Of a stretch of DNA of 64,000 nucleotides, positions 20,864 through 28,363 are shown in pieces. The notes under the pieces were generated by a model, which saw only the letters and a list, made by a program, of their open reading frames with translations, did no database searches and was not told the origin of the DNA. Position 1 is the stretch's first letter. The number at the start of each line of letters is the position of its first letter. Source of the stretch: Actinophytocola algeriensis (GTDB lineage Bacteria; Actinomycetota; Actinomycetes; Mycobacteriales; Pseudonocardiaceae); contig NZ_JACHJQ010000009.1 of NCBI RefSeq assembly GCF_014203735.1, positions 124,001 through 188,000 on the forward strand, written 5' to 3'. A program made the translations under genes and the position numbers.

Positions 20864-20882
20864 GTAGGCGAGGCTCGCCTAA
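20864..20882 (+). promoter_or_regulatory. Possible iron-box (IdeR/DmdR-type) operator before the desaturase
   Basis: GTAGGCGAGGCTCGCCTAA is an inverted repeat that matches the actinobacterial IdeR/DmdR iron-box consensus TTAGGTTAGGCTAACCTAA at 14 of 19 positions by eye. It lies 26 bases before the desaturase ATG. Regulation by iron would be sensible for a di-iron desaturase, but the palindrome could equally serve the TetR regulator encoded downstream. The 20586-20908 gap otherwise holds tRNA-Gln. Confidence 0.35.
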
Positions 20883-20908
20883 CCATCTGGAAGACGGGGT
20901 AGCTAGGT

Positions 20909-21877
20909 ATGACGACGACCCTCGACGAGTCAGCAGGCGGTGCCGCGCCACCGAGCAAGGGGCCCAAGCCTGTGACGGTGGGCCGCAGGAAGAACTACGC
21001 CCAGCTGGGCGTGTACATCTTCGTCCTCGGACCGTTCGCGGCCCTGATCGCGGCGGTGCCACTGGCGTGGGGCTGGGGTCTCACCTGGGTGGACGTGATC
21101 CTCGCGTTCGCGTTCTTCTACTTCACCGGGCACGGCGTCACCGTCGGCTACCACCGGTACTTCACGCACGGGTCGTTCAAGGCCAAGCGGCCGCTGAAGG
21201 TCTTCCTCGCGATCGCGGGCAGCATGGCCGTGCAGGGCCCGCCGATCATCTGGGTCGCCGACCACCGGCGCCACCACGCGTTCTCCGACAAGGAGGGTGA
21301 CCCGCACTCGCCGTGGCTGTACGGCACCGGCCCGATCGCGCTGACCAAGGGTTTCTGGCACGCGCACATGGGCTGGATGTTCGACCGCAGCCTCACCAAC
21401 AAGGAGCGCTTCGCCCCCGACCTGCTCGCCGACAAGGACATCGTCAAGGTCAACAACACGTTCGTGATCTGGACCGTGCTGACGTTCCTGCTCCCGGCCG
21501 TGCTCGGCGGGCTCATCACGTGGTCCTGGTGGGGCGCGCTGACCGCCTTCTTCTGGGCAGGCCTCGTGCGCGTCGCGATCCTGCACCACGTGACCTGGTC
21601 GACCAACTCGATCTGCCACATGATCGGCGACCGCCCGTTCGTGTCCCGCGACAAGGCGGCGAACGTCTGGCCGCTCGCGATCCTGTCCTTCGGCGAGTCG
21701 TGGCACAACCTGCACCACGCCGACCCGACCTGCGCCCGCCACGGCGTCAAGAAAGGCCAGATCGACACGTCGGCACGCATCATCTGGTTCTTCGAGAAGT
21801 TCGGCTGGGTGCACAGCGTCCGCTGGCCGACGCAGGCGCGGCTGGCCAAGATCTCGGCGGGCTCTGACGTCACCTAG
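20909..21877 (+). CDS. Acyl-CoA desaturase (membrane fatty acid desaturase, DesA3-like)
   Basis: An integral-membrane di-iron enzyme that inserts a cis double bond, typically delta-9, in acyl-CoA. The three histidine boxes are present: HRYFTH (about residue 85), DHRRHHAFSD (about 118) and WHNLHHADP (about 265). Two pairs of hydrophobic segments are visible, e.g. IFVLGPFAALIAAVPLAWGW and FLLPAVLGGLITWSWWGALT. 322 residues, like mycobacterial DesA3 and eukaryotic SCD-type enzymes. ATG 20909. It is followed after about 50 bases by a TetR regulator, a frequent desaturase-regulator pair that would adjust membrane fluidity. Confidence 0.93.
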   Translation: MTTTLDESAGGAAPPSKGPKPVTVGRRKNYAQLGVYIFVLGPFAALIAAVPLAWGWGLTWVDVILAFAFFYFTGHGVTVGYHRYFTHGSFKAKRPLKVFLAIAGSMAVQGPPIIWVADHRRHHAFSDKEGDPHSPWLYGTGPIALTKGFWHAHMGWMFDRSLTNKERFAPDLLADKDIVKVNNTFVIWTVLTFLLPAVLGGLITWSWWGALTAFFWAGLVRVAILHHVTWSTNSICHMIGDRPFVSRDKAANVWPLAILSFGESWHNLHHADPTCARHGVKKGQIDTSARIIWFFEKFGWVHSVRWPTQARLAKISAGSDVT

Positions 21878-21926
21878 GAGCCCAATTACCCCCGGACTGT
21901 CGGCGGTTGCCTCTAGGGTGACTGAA

Positions 21927-22601
21927 ATGGCGGTCAGGCGGCGGGATCGTGCCCGTACGGCGCCTCCTCGACGTGGGGAGGCGCGGGTGCCGCGGGTACG
22001 CATGACAGGCAAGGAACGGCGGCAGCAGCTGCTGGACGTGGCGCGGTCGCTCTTCGCCGAGAAGGGTTTCGACGGTGCGTCGATCGAGGAGATCGCGCAC
22101 CGTGCCAACGTGTCGAAGCCGGTGGTCTACGAGCATTTCGGCGGCAAGGAAGGTGTGTACGCGGTCGTCGTCGACCGGGAGATGCACGATCTCCTGTCGT
22201 CGATGACCACGGCACTGGCGGAAGAGGCGCATCCCCGGTTGCTGCTCGAACGGGCGGCGGTGGCGCTGCTGGACTACGTCGAGGAGTCGGCCGACGGGTT
22301 CCGGATCCTGGTCCGTGCTTCGCCGGTCGCGTCGTCCACCGGGACGTTCTCCTCGCTGTTGAACGACATCGCCTCGCAGGTCGAGAACATCCTCGGGGTG
22401 CAGTTCAGCTCGCGGGGGTACGACCCCAAGCTGGCGGCGCTGTACAGCCAGGCGCTGGTCGGGATGGTCGCGCTGACCGGGCAGTGGTGGCTTGACTCAC
22501 GCAAGCCCAGGAAGGCCGAGGTGGCCGCGCACCTGGTGAACCTCTCGTGGAACGGGTTGTCGCACCTGGAGGACGCACCTGAGCTGCGCGAGTCGCACTG
22601 A
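21927..22601 (+). CDS. TetR-family transcriptional regulator (Rv1019-like position)
   Basis: N-terminal TetR helix-turn-helix: RRQQLLDVARSLFAEKGFDG, ASIEEIAHRANVSKPVVYEHFGGKEGVYAVVVD (about residues 25-75), then a helical ligand-binding domain. The start at ATG 21927 is preferred to GTG 21918 because TAGGGT (21914-21919) makes a leaderless -10 box 7 bases before it. 224 residues. Position between glmU and mfd corresponds to Rv1019 of M. tuberculosis, and its closeness to the desaturase makes fatty-acid regulation plausible. Ligand unknown. Confidence 0.85.
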   Translation: MAVRRRDRARTAPPRRGEARVPRVRMTGKERRQQLLDVARSLFAEKGFDGASIEEIAHRANVSKPVVYEHFGGKEGVYAVVVDREMHDLLSSMTTALAEEAHPRLLLERAAVALLDYVEESADGFRILVRASPVASSTGTFSSLLNDIASQVENILGVQFSSRGYDPKLAALYSQALVGMVALTGQWWLDSRKPRKAEVAAHLVNLSWNGLSHLEDAPELRESH

Positions 22602-22766
22602 CGGTCCACCAGCGGGTTCTCCAGGTCGGTCAGTGCCTGGTCCGTGATCGCGTCCGTGGCGGGTAGCAGTGCGGACAGGTTCCACACCCGGCCGCGCCGG
22701 TGCCGCCAGGTCCTTCGCCCGCAGGTCGCGGACCGGGCCCGTGTCGAGGATGTCCGTCATGCGGTC
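22602..22766 (-). pseudogene. Possible fragment of a broken reading frame
   Basis: On the minus strand, one frame reads MTDILDTGPVRDLRAKDL and, after a single-base shift near 22687, the next frame reads WNLSALLPATDAITDQAL and ends in antisense to the TetR gene. Together they look like a continuous non-random protein piece interrupted by a frameshift. No family recognised. It may be just a chance pattern in GC-rich DNA. Confidence 0.2.
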
Positions 22767-22779
22767 GACATCCGTCCGG

Positions 22780-23454
22780 TCAACCGAGGTAGCCGTCCAG
22801 GTGCGCGGTCGCCGCCACCATCAGACGGGTTCGCGTCACCAGTGCCGCGCGCCGGGTCTCCACCGCGGCCAGCAGGGCGTCGCTGCTGCCTGATTCCCGC
22901 AATCCGTCGAGGATCGGCAGGATCTGGTCCAGGCCGTACCCGTTCTGCCGCAGCATGGTGATCATGCGTGCGTCGCGGATGTCCCCCGGGGTGTAGCGGC
23001 GGTAGCCCGTGCCGTGTTCCCGTTCCGGCACCAGCAGGCCCGCCGCCTCCCACACCCGCAGCGCCGACGTCCGCACCCCGAGGACCCGCGCCACCTCACC
23101 GATGCGCAGGTCCGAGCGCGGCGTGGGTGCCGCCGACGCGACCGCGGTCAGTGCCTCCGCCGTCGCCGCCAGGTCGCGGGTCTGTTCGTGCACCGCCGCG
23201 TGTGCCTCGTTCACCAGTGCCAGGGCCGCCGGCACGTCACCGTCGTGGACCGCGTGCATGATCGTCTTGGCCGCCGCCCAGCCGAAGCCCTTCGCGAGTG
23301 CGCGGTAGGTGAGCAGCGCGGCGCGGTGGCGTTCGCCGAGTACGCGGTAGCCCGACTCCGTGCGGGCCGCGGGCGGCAGGACACCCCAGTCCACGTAGTT
23401 GCGGACCTGCTGTGTCGAGACACCCGCCTCCCGGGCGAGGTCGATGGGCCTCAC
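22780..23454 (-). CDS. Transcriptional regulator with two MerR domains (TioE-like)
   Basis: 224 residues with two MerR-type winged-helix domains in tandem: an N-terminal one (MRPIDLAREAGVSTQQVRNY, GVLPPAARTESGYRVLGERH) and a C-terminal one (LRIGEVARVLGVRTSALRVW, EREHGTGYRRYTPGDIRDAR). Normal MerR proteins have one, so this may bind DNA as a pseudo-dimer. Matches the layout of the TioE family (from memory). GTG 23454 overlaps the TGA of the sugar dehydrogenase (GTGA), so the two are coupled. No metal-binding cysteines are seen. Ligand unknown. Confidence 0.85.
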   Translation of the reverse strand: MRPIDLAREAGVSTQQVRNYVDWGVLPPAARTESGYRVLGERHRAALLTYRALAKGFGWAAAKTIMHAVHDGDVPAALALVNEAHAAVHEQTRDLAATAEALTAVASAAPTPRSDLRIGEVARVLGVRTSALRVWEAAGLLVPEREHGTGYRRYTPGDIRDARMITMLRQNGYGLDQILPILDGLRESGSSDALLAAVETRRAALVTRTRLMVAATAHLDGYLG

Positions 23455-24674
23455 GCCGGGGTGACGCGCAACAGCTTGTCGTCCGTGCCGTTGCTGGTCG
23501 TCAGGTACAGCGCGCCGTCCGGGCCGGTCCGCGCCGCGCGCAGCCTGCCGAACGTGTCGGTGAACTCCTTCGGCACCGCCACCGTCGTCACGTCACCCTG
23601 GTCTTTCATGGACAGCAGAACGACCTTCTCGCCCTTCAGCGCCGTGATCACCAGCGCGCCGTTCAGCGCACCCCACTGGTCGCCGTCGAGGAACGTGGCC
23701 GCGCAGACCGCCTCGGTCATGGCGCCGGTCTGCCACTTCGCGGACACGGCGTCCGGGAAGCGCTGCAGGTCGGTCATGTCGACGCCTTCGTCGTAGCCGC
23801 CGACCGTGCCGCCCTGCGACGGGTCCCAGCCGTAGTTCTTGCCCGCCTGGACCAGGTTGACCTCGTCGTTCTCGCCGGGCCCGTGCTCGGCGGTGAACAC
23901 CTGGTCCGAGTCCGGCCGCAGCGCGACGCCCTGGATGTTGCGGTGGCCGTAGGTGTGGACGTACCGCTCGTTGCGGTTCGCCGAGCCGATGAAAGGGTTG
24001 TCCGCCTTGGGTTCCCCGGTCTCCAGGTCGAGCCGCAGCACCTTGCCGCCGAGGTTCGTGCGGTCCTGCGGGAAGTTGCCGCGGGCCGTGTCACCGGTAC
24101 CGACGAGCAGCGCACCGTCGCGGGCGAGCGTGGGGCGGCAGCCGGAGTGGCGGCCGGACGGGTTCAGCGGCAGCCCGGTCAGCAGCTCCTTCTCGCGCGT
24201 CGCGATCTGGCCGTCGTCGGCGAGGCGCCACGTGACGAGCCGGATGTCGGTCGGCTGCCCGTTCTCCGTGTGGGTCTGGCAGGTGGTGAAGCGGCGCGTG
24301 TCCTCGAAGTCCGGGTGCACGACGAGCCCCATCAGGCCGCCCTCGCCCTGGACGAGCACGTCGGACAGGTCCGCCTTGACGTCCGTGACCGTCGCGCCCG
24401 GCTCGCTGCTCGACAGGAGCGCGATCCGCGCGGGCCGCTGTGACACGAGGATCTTGCCGTCGGGCAGGAAGCCGATGTCCCAGCCGTGCGAGAGCCCGCC
24501 CGCGACGGTCTCGACCTTCAGCTGCGGGGTCTCGGTGCTGCTGGGCGTGGTCGGTTCGCTCGAACCGCTCCTCGGGACCTGGCCGGTTCCCTCACGCTCC
24601 GCTGGGGAGTCGGTGCAGGCGGTGAGCGTGGCGAGAGCCGCTGCGACAACGAGCAAACTCGTCCGGGTTCGCAT
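23451..24674 (-). CDS. PQQ-dependent sugar dehydrogenase-like lipoprotein
   Basis: A lipoprotein signal peptide (MRTRTSLLVVAAALATLTAC, lipobox LTAC) leads into a beta-propeller of the glucose/sorbosone dehydrogenase family: LSHGWDIGFLPDGKILVSQR, GEGGLMGLVVHPDFE, GRHSGCRPTLARDGALLVGT, YGHRNIQGVALRPD, EHGPGENDEVNLVQAGKNYGW. The last two motifs are the catalytic-His and calcium/PQQ region of soluble aldose dehydrogenases. Extracytoplasmic oxidation of sugars is the family activity, but substrate and PQQ use are not shown here. Start at ATG 24674; in-frame upstream residues lack a signal. 407 residues. Confidence 0.87.
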   Translation of the reverse strand: MRTRTSLLVVAAALATLTACTDSPAEREGTGQVPRSGSSEPTTPSSTETPQLKVETVAGGLSHGWDIGFLPDGKILVSQRPARIALLSSSEPGATVTDVKADLSDVLVQGEGGLMGLVVHPDFEDTRRFTTCQTHTENGQPTDIRLVTWRLADDGQIATREKELLTGLPLNPSGRHSGCRPTLARDGALLVGTGDTARGNFPQDRTNLGGKVLRLDLETGEPKADNPFIGSANRNERYVHTYGHRNIQGVALRPDSDQVFTAEHGPGENDEVNLVQAGKNYGWDPSQGGTVGGYDEGVDMTDLQRFPDAVSAKWQTGAMTEAVCAATFLDGDQWGALNGALVITALKGEKVVLLSMKDQGDVTTVAVPKEFTDTFGRLRAARTGPDGALYLTTSNGTDDKLLRVTPA

Positions 24675-24738
24675 GGGTCCAGAATGCCCGGACGCGCGTC
24701 GTACTGCTGTGTGGTGACGCCTGCCGAGGAGAAGATGG

Positions 24739-26247
24739 ATGAGCGACGACTGGTGGACAGAGCGCCAGCAGAACAAGCGGCTCGCTGGGCTCGAGGAAGA
24801 CCTGACCTACGTCAGCTCGGCGTTGTCGTCGGCGCGGGCCTCGCAGAACCGGCTGAAAGCCGAGCTGTCGAAGGTCCAGGGGTCGCTCGAACAGCGGCTG
24901 AACCGGCTGTCCGCCGCGTTCGACGCGTTCGTGGAGATCAGTGACCTGCGGGTGACGCTCGGGCTCTTCGACTCGCACGGGCGGGTGCGACACCAGGCCA
25001 AGCAGCTGCTCGCGGGCGCCGGGCTGCCCGAGGTGTCCGACGTGGACGGCTACTGGCTCGCGCCCGCGCTGCTCGCGCTGTCCGGTGTGACCGACGGTGC
25101 CGTCGACGACGACGCGCTCGGCCTGGCGGCGGCCCGGGATCCCTTGCGCACAGCGGCGTTCCACGTGTTGCTCACGTCCGTCGTCGGTGGCCGGTCGACC
25201 GTGCCGTCGCTCGCGCCGGCGCTGCCCGCGCTGCCCGCTCTGCCTGTGGAGGTGCCCGCGTACCAGCGTGCCGTGTGGCTGCTCGCCGCCGACGGGTTCT
25301 TCGGCACCGAGGGGTGGGAGCTGGCGCGCGAGCGGTGCGCGGAGTTCGTCGCGAGCGTGACCGACGGGTCGCTGGCGGCCGCGCTGCGGGACGTCGCCGC
25401 GCCCAAGGCGGTCGTGACCGTGCCGAAGGAGCTGGACGGCGGTGGTTCCCTCGCCACGTCACTGCAGGCCGCCGAGAAGCTCACGGTGCTGCGGACGTGG
25501 GTCACCGAGGCACTCGCCGGCTACACGAACGAGCCGGCCGCCGCGCCGGACGAGCTGGCGCGCCGGACGCTGGACCTGCTGATCGACGAGGGCAGCGCGG
25601 TCGAGCTGCCCCTGCTCGCGCGGGAACGGGAGCTGCGCGCGGTCATCGAGGGCAAGGAGACCGCGAAGTCCACCTGGGACAGTCCGGCCGGGACCGCGGC
25701 GGACCTGCTGCGCGCGGACCTCGCGTCGGAACGCCCCAACCGCAAGGCGCTCGCCGTGCGGGCGAGCGCGCCGGTGCTGGTCACGCTGGCCGAGGAGTTC
25801 GCGACCACGGCACGGGAGGAGGCGCCCGCGTCGCTGGACGTCCGCACCAGGTACGGCCGCGTGACGATCACGCCGGCCGGCCAGGACGACACGTCGATGC
25901 GGCGGGCGCTGGACTTGGTGGCGCGGACGGCGAACGTGGAGTCCCAGCGCAAGTACGTGGCGATCGGCGCAGGCGCCGTGGGTGTGCTGCTCGTGGTGCT
26001 GGCGGTGTTCGCGGGCTGGGGCTGGGTCCTCCCCGGCCTGGTGGCGCTCGCTGTGGCGGGGTACCAGTGGTTCGCGGACGGCAAGGAGCGCAAGAACGCC
26101 GCGGAGGAGGCGGAGCGTTCGAGGAAGGCGCTCGTCACCGACGTGGACCAGCGTGTGGAGGCGTTCGCCAAGACCCGCCGCGAGCTGCAGGACCGGCAGG
26201 CGACGGTCGACGAGGACCTGACGGCGTTGCGGGCGGCTCTGACGTGA
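24739..26247 (+). CDS. Unknown coiled-coil membrane protein
   Basis: 502 residues, family not recognised. Residues 1-75 are predicted coiled coil (RLAGLEEDLTYVSSALSSARA, LKAELSKVQGSLEQRLNRLS). A large Ala/Leu-rich helical region follows (about 75-390). Then comes a hairpin of two membrane segments (YVAIGAGAVGVLLVVLAVFA and WVLPGLVALAVAGYQWF, about 405-450), and a second charged coiled coil to the end (TDVDQRVEAFAKTRRELQDR). The coiled-coil / transmembrane hairpin / coiled-coil plan suggests a membrane scaffold. It stands alone on the plus strand between a divergent sugar dehydrogenase gene and an enoyl-CoA hydratase. ATG 24739 follows GGAGAAG. Confidence 0.6.
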   Translation: MSDDWWTERQQNKRLAGLEEDLTYVSSALSSARASQNRLKAELSKVQGSLEQRLNRLSAAFDAFVEISDLRVTLGLFDSHGRVRHQAKQLLAGAGLPEVSDVDGYWLAPALLALSGVTDGAVDDDALGLAAARDPLRTAAFHVLLTSVVGGRSTVPSLAPALPALPALPVEVPAYQRAVWLLAADGFFGTEGWELARERCAEFVASVTDGSLAAALRDVAAPKAVVTVPKELDGGGSLATSLQAAEKLTVLRTWVTEALAGYTNEPAAAPDELARRTLDLLIDEGSAVELPLLARERELRAVIEGKETAKSTWDSPAGTAADLLRADLASERPNRKALAVRASAPVLVTLAEEFATTAREEAPASLDVRTRYGRVTITPAGQDDTSMRRALDLVARTANVESQRKYVAIGAGAVGVLLVVLAVFAGWGWVLPGLVALAVAGYQWFADGKERKNAAEEAERSRKALVTDVDQRVEAFAKTRRELQDRQATVDEDLTALRAALT

Positions 26248-26259
26248 GATCGTGACCGG

Positions 26260-27012
26260 GTGACGCTGAGGCTGGAGATCGAGGACGCGGTCGCGACGCT
26301 GACCATCGACCGCCCGTCGAAGCGCAACGCGATGAGCTTCGAGATGTGGTCGGCCATCCCCGGCCTGCTCGACAAGGTCGCCGAGGACGATGCGGTGCGT
26401 GCCCTGGTCATCCGGGGCACGGACCACTTCTCCGCGGGCGCCGACATCAGCGAGTTCGCGACACTGCGGTCCGACGCGGAGGGCGCCGAGCGCTACGGCG
26501 CGGCGGTGCTGGCGGGCGAACGCGCCATCGCCGGCCTCCCGAAACCGACGATCGCCGCGATCACGGGCGTGTGCGTCGGCGGCGGCTGCGAGATCGCGCT
26601 GGCGTGCGACATGCGCGTCGCGGCGCCGGACGCCCGGTTCGGCATCACCCCGGCGAAGCTGGGCATCGTCTACAACTTCACGTCGACGAAGCAGCTGGTG
26701 GACGTGGTGGGCCCGGCGTGGGCGCGGCAGGTCCTGTTCACCGCCGACATCATCGACGCGGACACGGCGTTGCGCATCGGCCTGGTGAACGAGCTGACCG
26801 AGGACCCGGTCGCCCGCGCGGTGGAACTGGCTACGACCATGGCCTCCCGCGCGCAGGTCAGCCTCCGCGGCGCGAAGACCATCATCACCAAGATCACCGA
26901 GGGCGAACACGAGGACGACGAGGTCCGCGCGCTGTACACGGAGTCGGTGCAGAGCCCGGACTACGCCGAGGGCGTCGCGGCTTTCCTGGAGAAGCGCACG
27001 CCGAGGTTCTAG
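26260..27012 (+). CDS. Enoyl-CoA hydratase/isomerase (crotonase family)
   Basis: 250 residues of the crotonase fold, acting on CoA thioesters, most often enoyl-CoA hydration in beta-oxidation. Oxyanion-hole motifs are FSAGADISEFA (about residue 65) and ITGVCVGGGCEIALACDMR (about 105). RPSKRNAMSFEMW near the N-terminus is typical. The acidic residues normally needed for hydratase chemistry cannot be assigned with certainty, so isomerase or other CoA activity is possible. The stop codon TAG is part of TCTAGG, the target duplication of the insertion sequence that follows: the IS inserted exactly here without changing the protein. Confidence 0.9.
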   Translation: MTLRLEIEDAVATLTIDRPSKRNAMSFEMWSAIPGLLDKVAEDDAVRALVIRGTDHFSAGADISEFATLRSDAEGAERYGAAVLAGERAIAGLPKPTIAAITGVCVGGGCEIALACDMRVAAPDARFGITPAKLGIVYNFTSTKQLVDVVGPAWARQVLFTADIIDADTALRIGLVNELTEDPVARAVELATTMASRAQVSLRGAKTIITKITEGEHEDDEVRALYTESVQSPDYAEGVAAFLEKRTPRF

Positions 27013-27013
27013 G
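27008..27013. repeat. Left target-site duplication (TCTAGG)
   Basis: TCTAGG directly before the left IS end, repeated exactly at 28128-28133. It fits the NCTAGN target preference described for IS481. Confidence 0.9.
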
Positions 27014-27998
27014 TGTATGAGGTCATGACGTTGGTGACGCCGGTGTGGAGCCGGGTGACGGGTGGCTGGTTTCCGGCGGTGGTGTGGGGTCGATGGTAGT
27101 TGTAGTGGACGTTCCAGACCTGCAGCGCTGCTGACCTGTGTTGTTCGCTGGTCCAGGTGTGGGCGTAGAGGAATTCCTCGGCCAGGATCCGGTGATAGCG
27201 CTCGACCTTGCCGTTATGGCGAGGTGTGTAGGGCGTGATGCGCTGGTGGCGCGCTCCGCGGAGCACGGTGGCGAAGTCGCGGGCGCGGTAGCAGGCGCCG
27301 TTGTCAGTCACGATCCGGTGGACATGCTGGATGCCGTGGCGGGCGAAGAACGCGCGGGCTCGGTGGGTGAAGGCGATCGCCGTCCGGGCCTGCTCGTCGG
27401 GCAGGGCCTCGGTGTAGGCCAGACGGGAGAACCCATCGATCGCGGTGTGCAGGTAGGTGTAGCGGCCGCGGCCGCCGCGTCGGCGGCCTCGGACCGACTG
27501 TTTGGCCTGTTCGCTGCCGCGGCCGTGGACCCGCCAGCCACCACCGTCAGGGATGACACCGACCTTCTTCACGTCGAGGTGGACCATGTGACCGGGCCAG
27601 CGAGCATGGATGCGGCGCGGCTCGCGGTTGTTCTCGCCGGTCGGGTCGATAAACCGGCGCCGGTTCAACCCGAGGTGGGCCAGGTGCCGGCTGACGGTCC
27701 GGACAGCGACCGAGGTTCCTTCGCCAGCCAACTCCAGAGCGATCCGCCGGGCGGACCACTTGCGTTCCCGGCGCATCGCCTCGATCCGCACCACGACCTG
27801 CCCGGTCGTGGCCGTCGGCTGGTGGTGCGGGACGCTGGGCCGATCGGCCAGGCCAGCGTCGCCGTACTCGCGGTGACGGTTGACCCACTTCGACGCGCAC
27901 TGCCGCGAGATCCCCATCTCAGCGGCGACATGCGCGACCGGACGCGACTGGCAGCGCTCGACCAGACGACGACGGCCTTCCACGGACAACGGGGGCAT
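27009..27998 (-). CDS. IS481-family transposase
   Basis: 329-residue DDE transposase. N-terminal helix-turn-helix (VEGRRRLVERCQSRPVAHVA, EMGISRQCASKWVNRHREYG), then the rve integrase-core with DDE candidates: HLDVKKVG (Asp), RIVTDNGACY (Asp) and the glutamate in HNGKVERYHRILAEEF. ARWPGHMVHLDVKK and RPHTTAGNQPP are typical of IS481. The stop codon TAG (complement of 27009-27011) is not in the IS itself but in the flanking target duplication CTAG, so the gene is completed by the host sequence. It starts at ATG 27998. Appears intact. Confidence 0.95.
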   Translation of the reverse strand: MPPLSVEGRRRLVERCQSRPVAHVAAEMGISRQCASKWVNRHREYGDAGLADRPSVPHHQPTATTGQVVVRIEAMRRERKWSARRIALELAGEGTSVAVRTVSRHLAHLGLNRRRFIDPTGENNREPRRIHARWPGHMVHLDVKKVGVIPDGGGWRVHGRGSEQAKQSVRGRRRGGRGRYTYLHTAIDGFSRLAYTEALPDEQARTAIAFTHRARAFFARHGIQHVHRIVTDNGACYRARDFATVLRGARHQRITPYTPRHNGKVERYHRILAEEFLYAHTWTSEQHRSAALQVWNVHYNYHRPHTTAGNQPPVTRLHTGVTNVMTSYT

Positions 27999-28127
27999 TA
28001 CGGTGGAGCATCGGACGGGTCTTTCTGCTCGGCGAATGAGTTGGTGGTACTTCTCATCCTGCCGCCGAAAGACCCGTCCCCTCGTCTCAGCCCCTACCAG
28101 CCGTCACCAACGTCATGACCCGCAACA
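27014..28127 (-). mobile_element. Complete IS481-family insertion sequence (1,114 bp)
   Basis: Ends in 26-bp imperfect inverted repeats (27014-27039 and 28102-28127; 22 of 26 match, both starting 5'-TGT and sharing TCATGACGTTGGTGACG). Flanked by perfect 6-bp direct repeats TCTAGG. It contains one intact transposase. An internal inverted repeat (28013-28025 with 28067-28079) lies upstream of the transposase start. The undamaged ends, gene and target duplication indicate a recent and potentially active insertion. Confidence 0.93.
28013..28079. repeat. Internal inverted repeat near the right IS end
   Basis: GGACGGGTCTTTC (28013-28025) and GAAAGACCCGTCC (28067-28079) are perfect 13-bp inverses, with a nested CGGCG/CGCCG. 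It lies between the transposase start and the right terminus and could shield the transposase from read-through transcription by forming a hairpin (inference). Confidence 0.6.
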
Positions 28128-28133
28128 TCTAGG
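28128..28133. repeat. Right target-site duplication (TCTAGG)
   Basis: Exact repeat of 27008-27013. It contains the stop codon of the minus-strand zinc-ribbon gene (complement of 28129-28131). Confidence 0.9.
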
Positions 28134-28290
28134 CGCGAGGCCGTCCCCGCGACACCACCTGGCCGCAAACCCGAACCTGCAGTGATCCGCAACTGCACCG
28201 GGTCCACTGTGTGGCGCCCTCGGCGCTCCGATGCCAGGACAGGACCGTGAAGGGGTCGGCGTCAGGCCACCCGCAGTAGGGGCATCGCAT
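28129..28290 (-). CDS. Small zinc-ribbon-like protein
   Basis: 53 residues from ATG 28290: it begins MRCPYCGWPDADPF and has a second cysteine pair in TRCSCGSLQVR, so CxxC...CxC could hold a zinc ion. Basic C-terminus (VVSRGRPRA). A GTG at 28326 would give 65 residues and has a GGAAAG upstream. It is divergent from the LysR gene. Its TAG stop shares the CTAG of the IS target site; before the insertion this gene and the enoyl-CoA hydratase had overlapping stop codons. Function unknown; it may be a nucleic-acid or protein-binding micro-protein. Confidence 0.6.
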   Translation of the reverse strand: MRCPYCGWPDADPFTVLSWHRSAEGATQWTRCSCGSLQVRVCGQVVSRGRPRA

Positions 28291-28363
28291 GAGTCCAGCA
28301 AAGTCGCGCGGATCGTGTACGTCCACGTTGACTTTCCGAACAATACTGTGAAGCCTCGACTAC

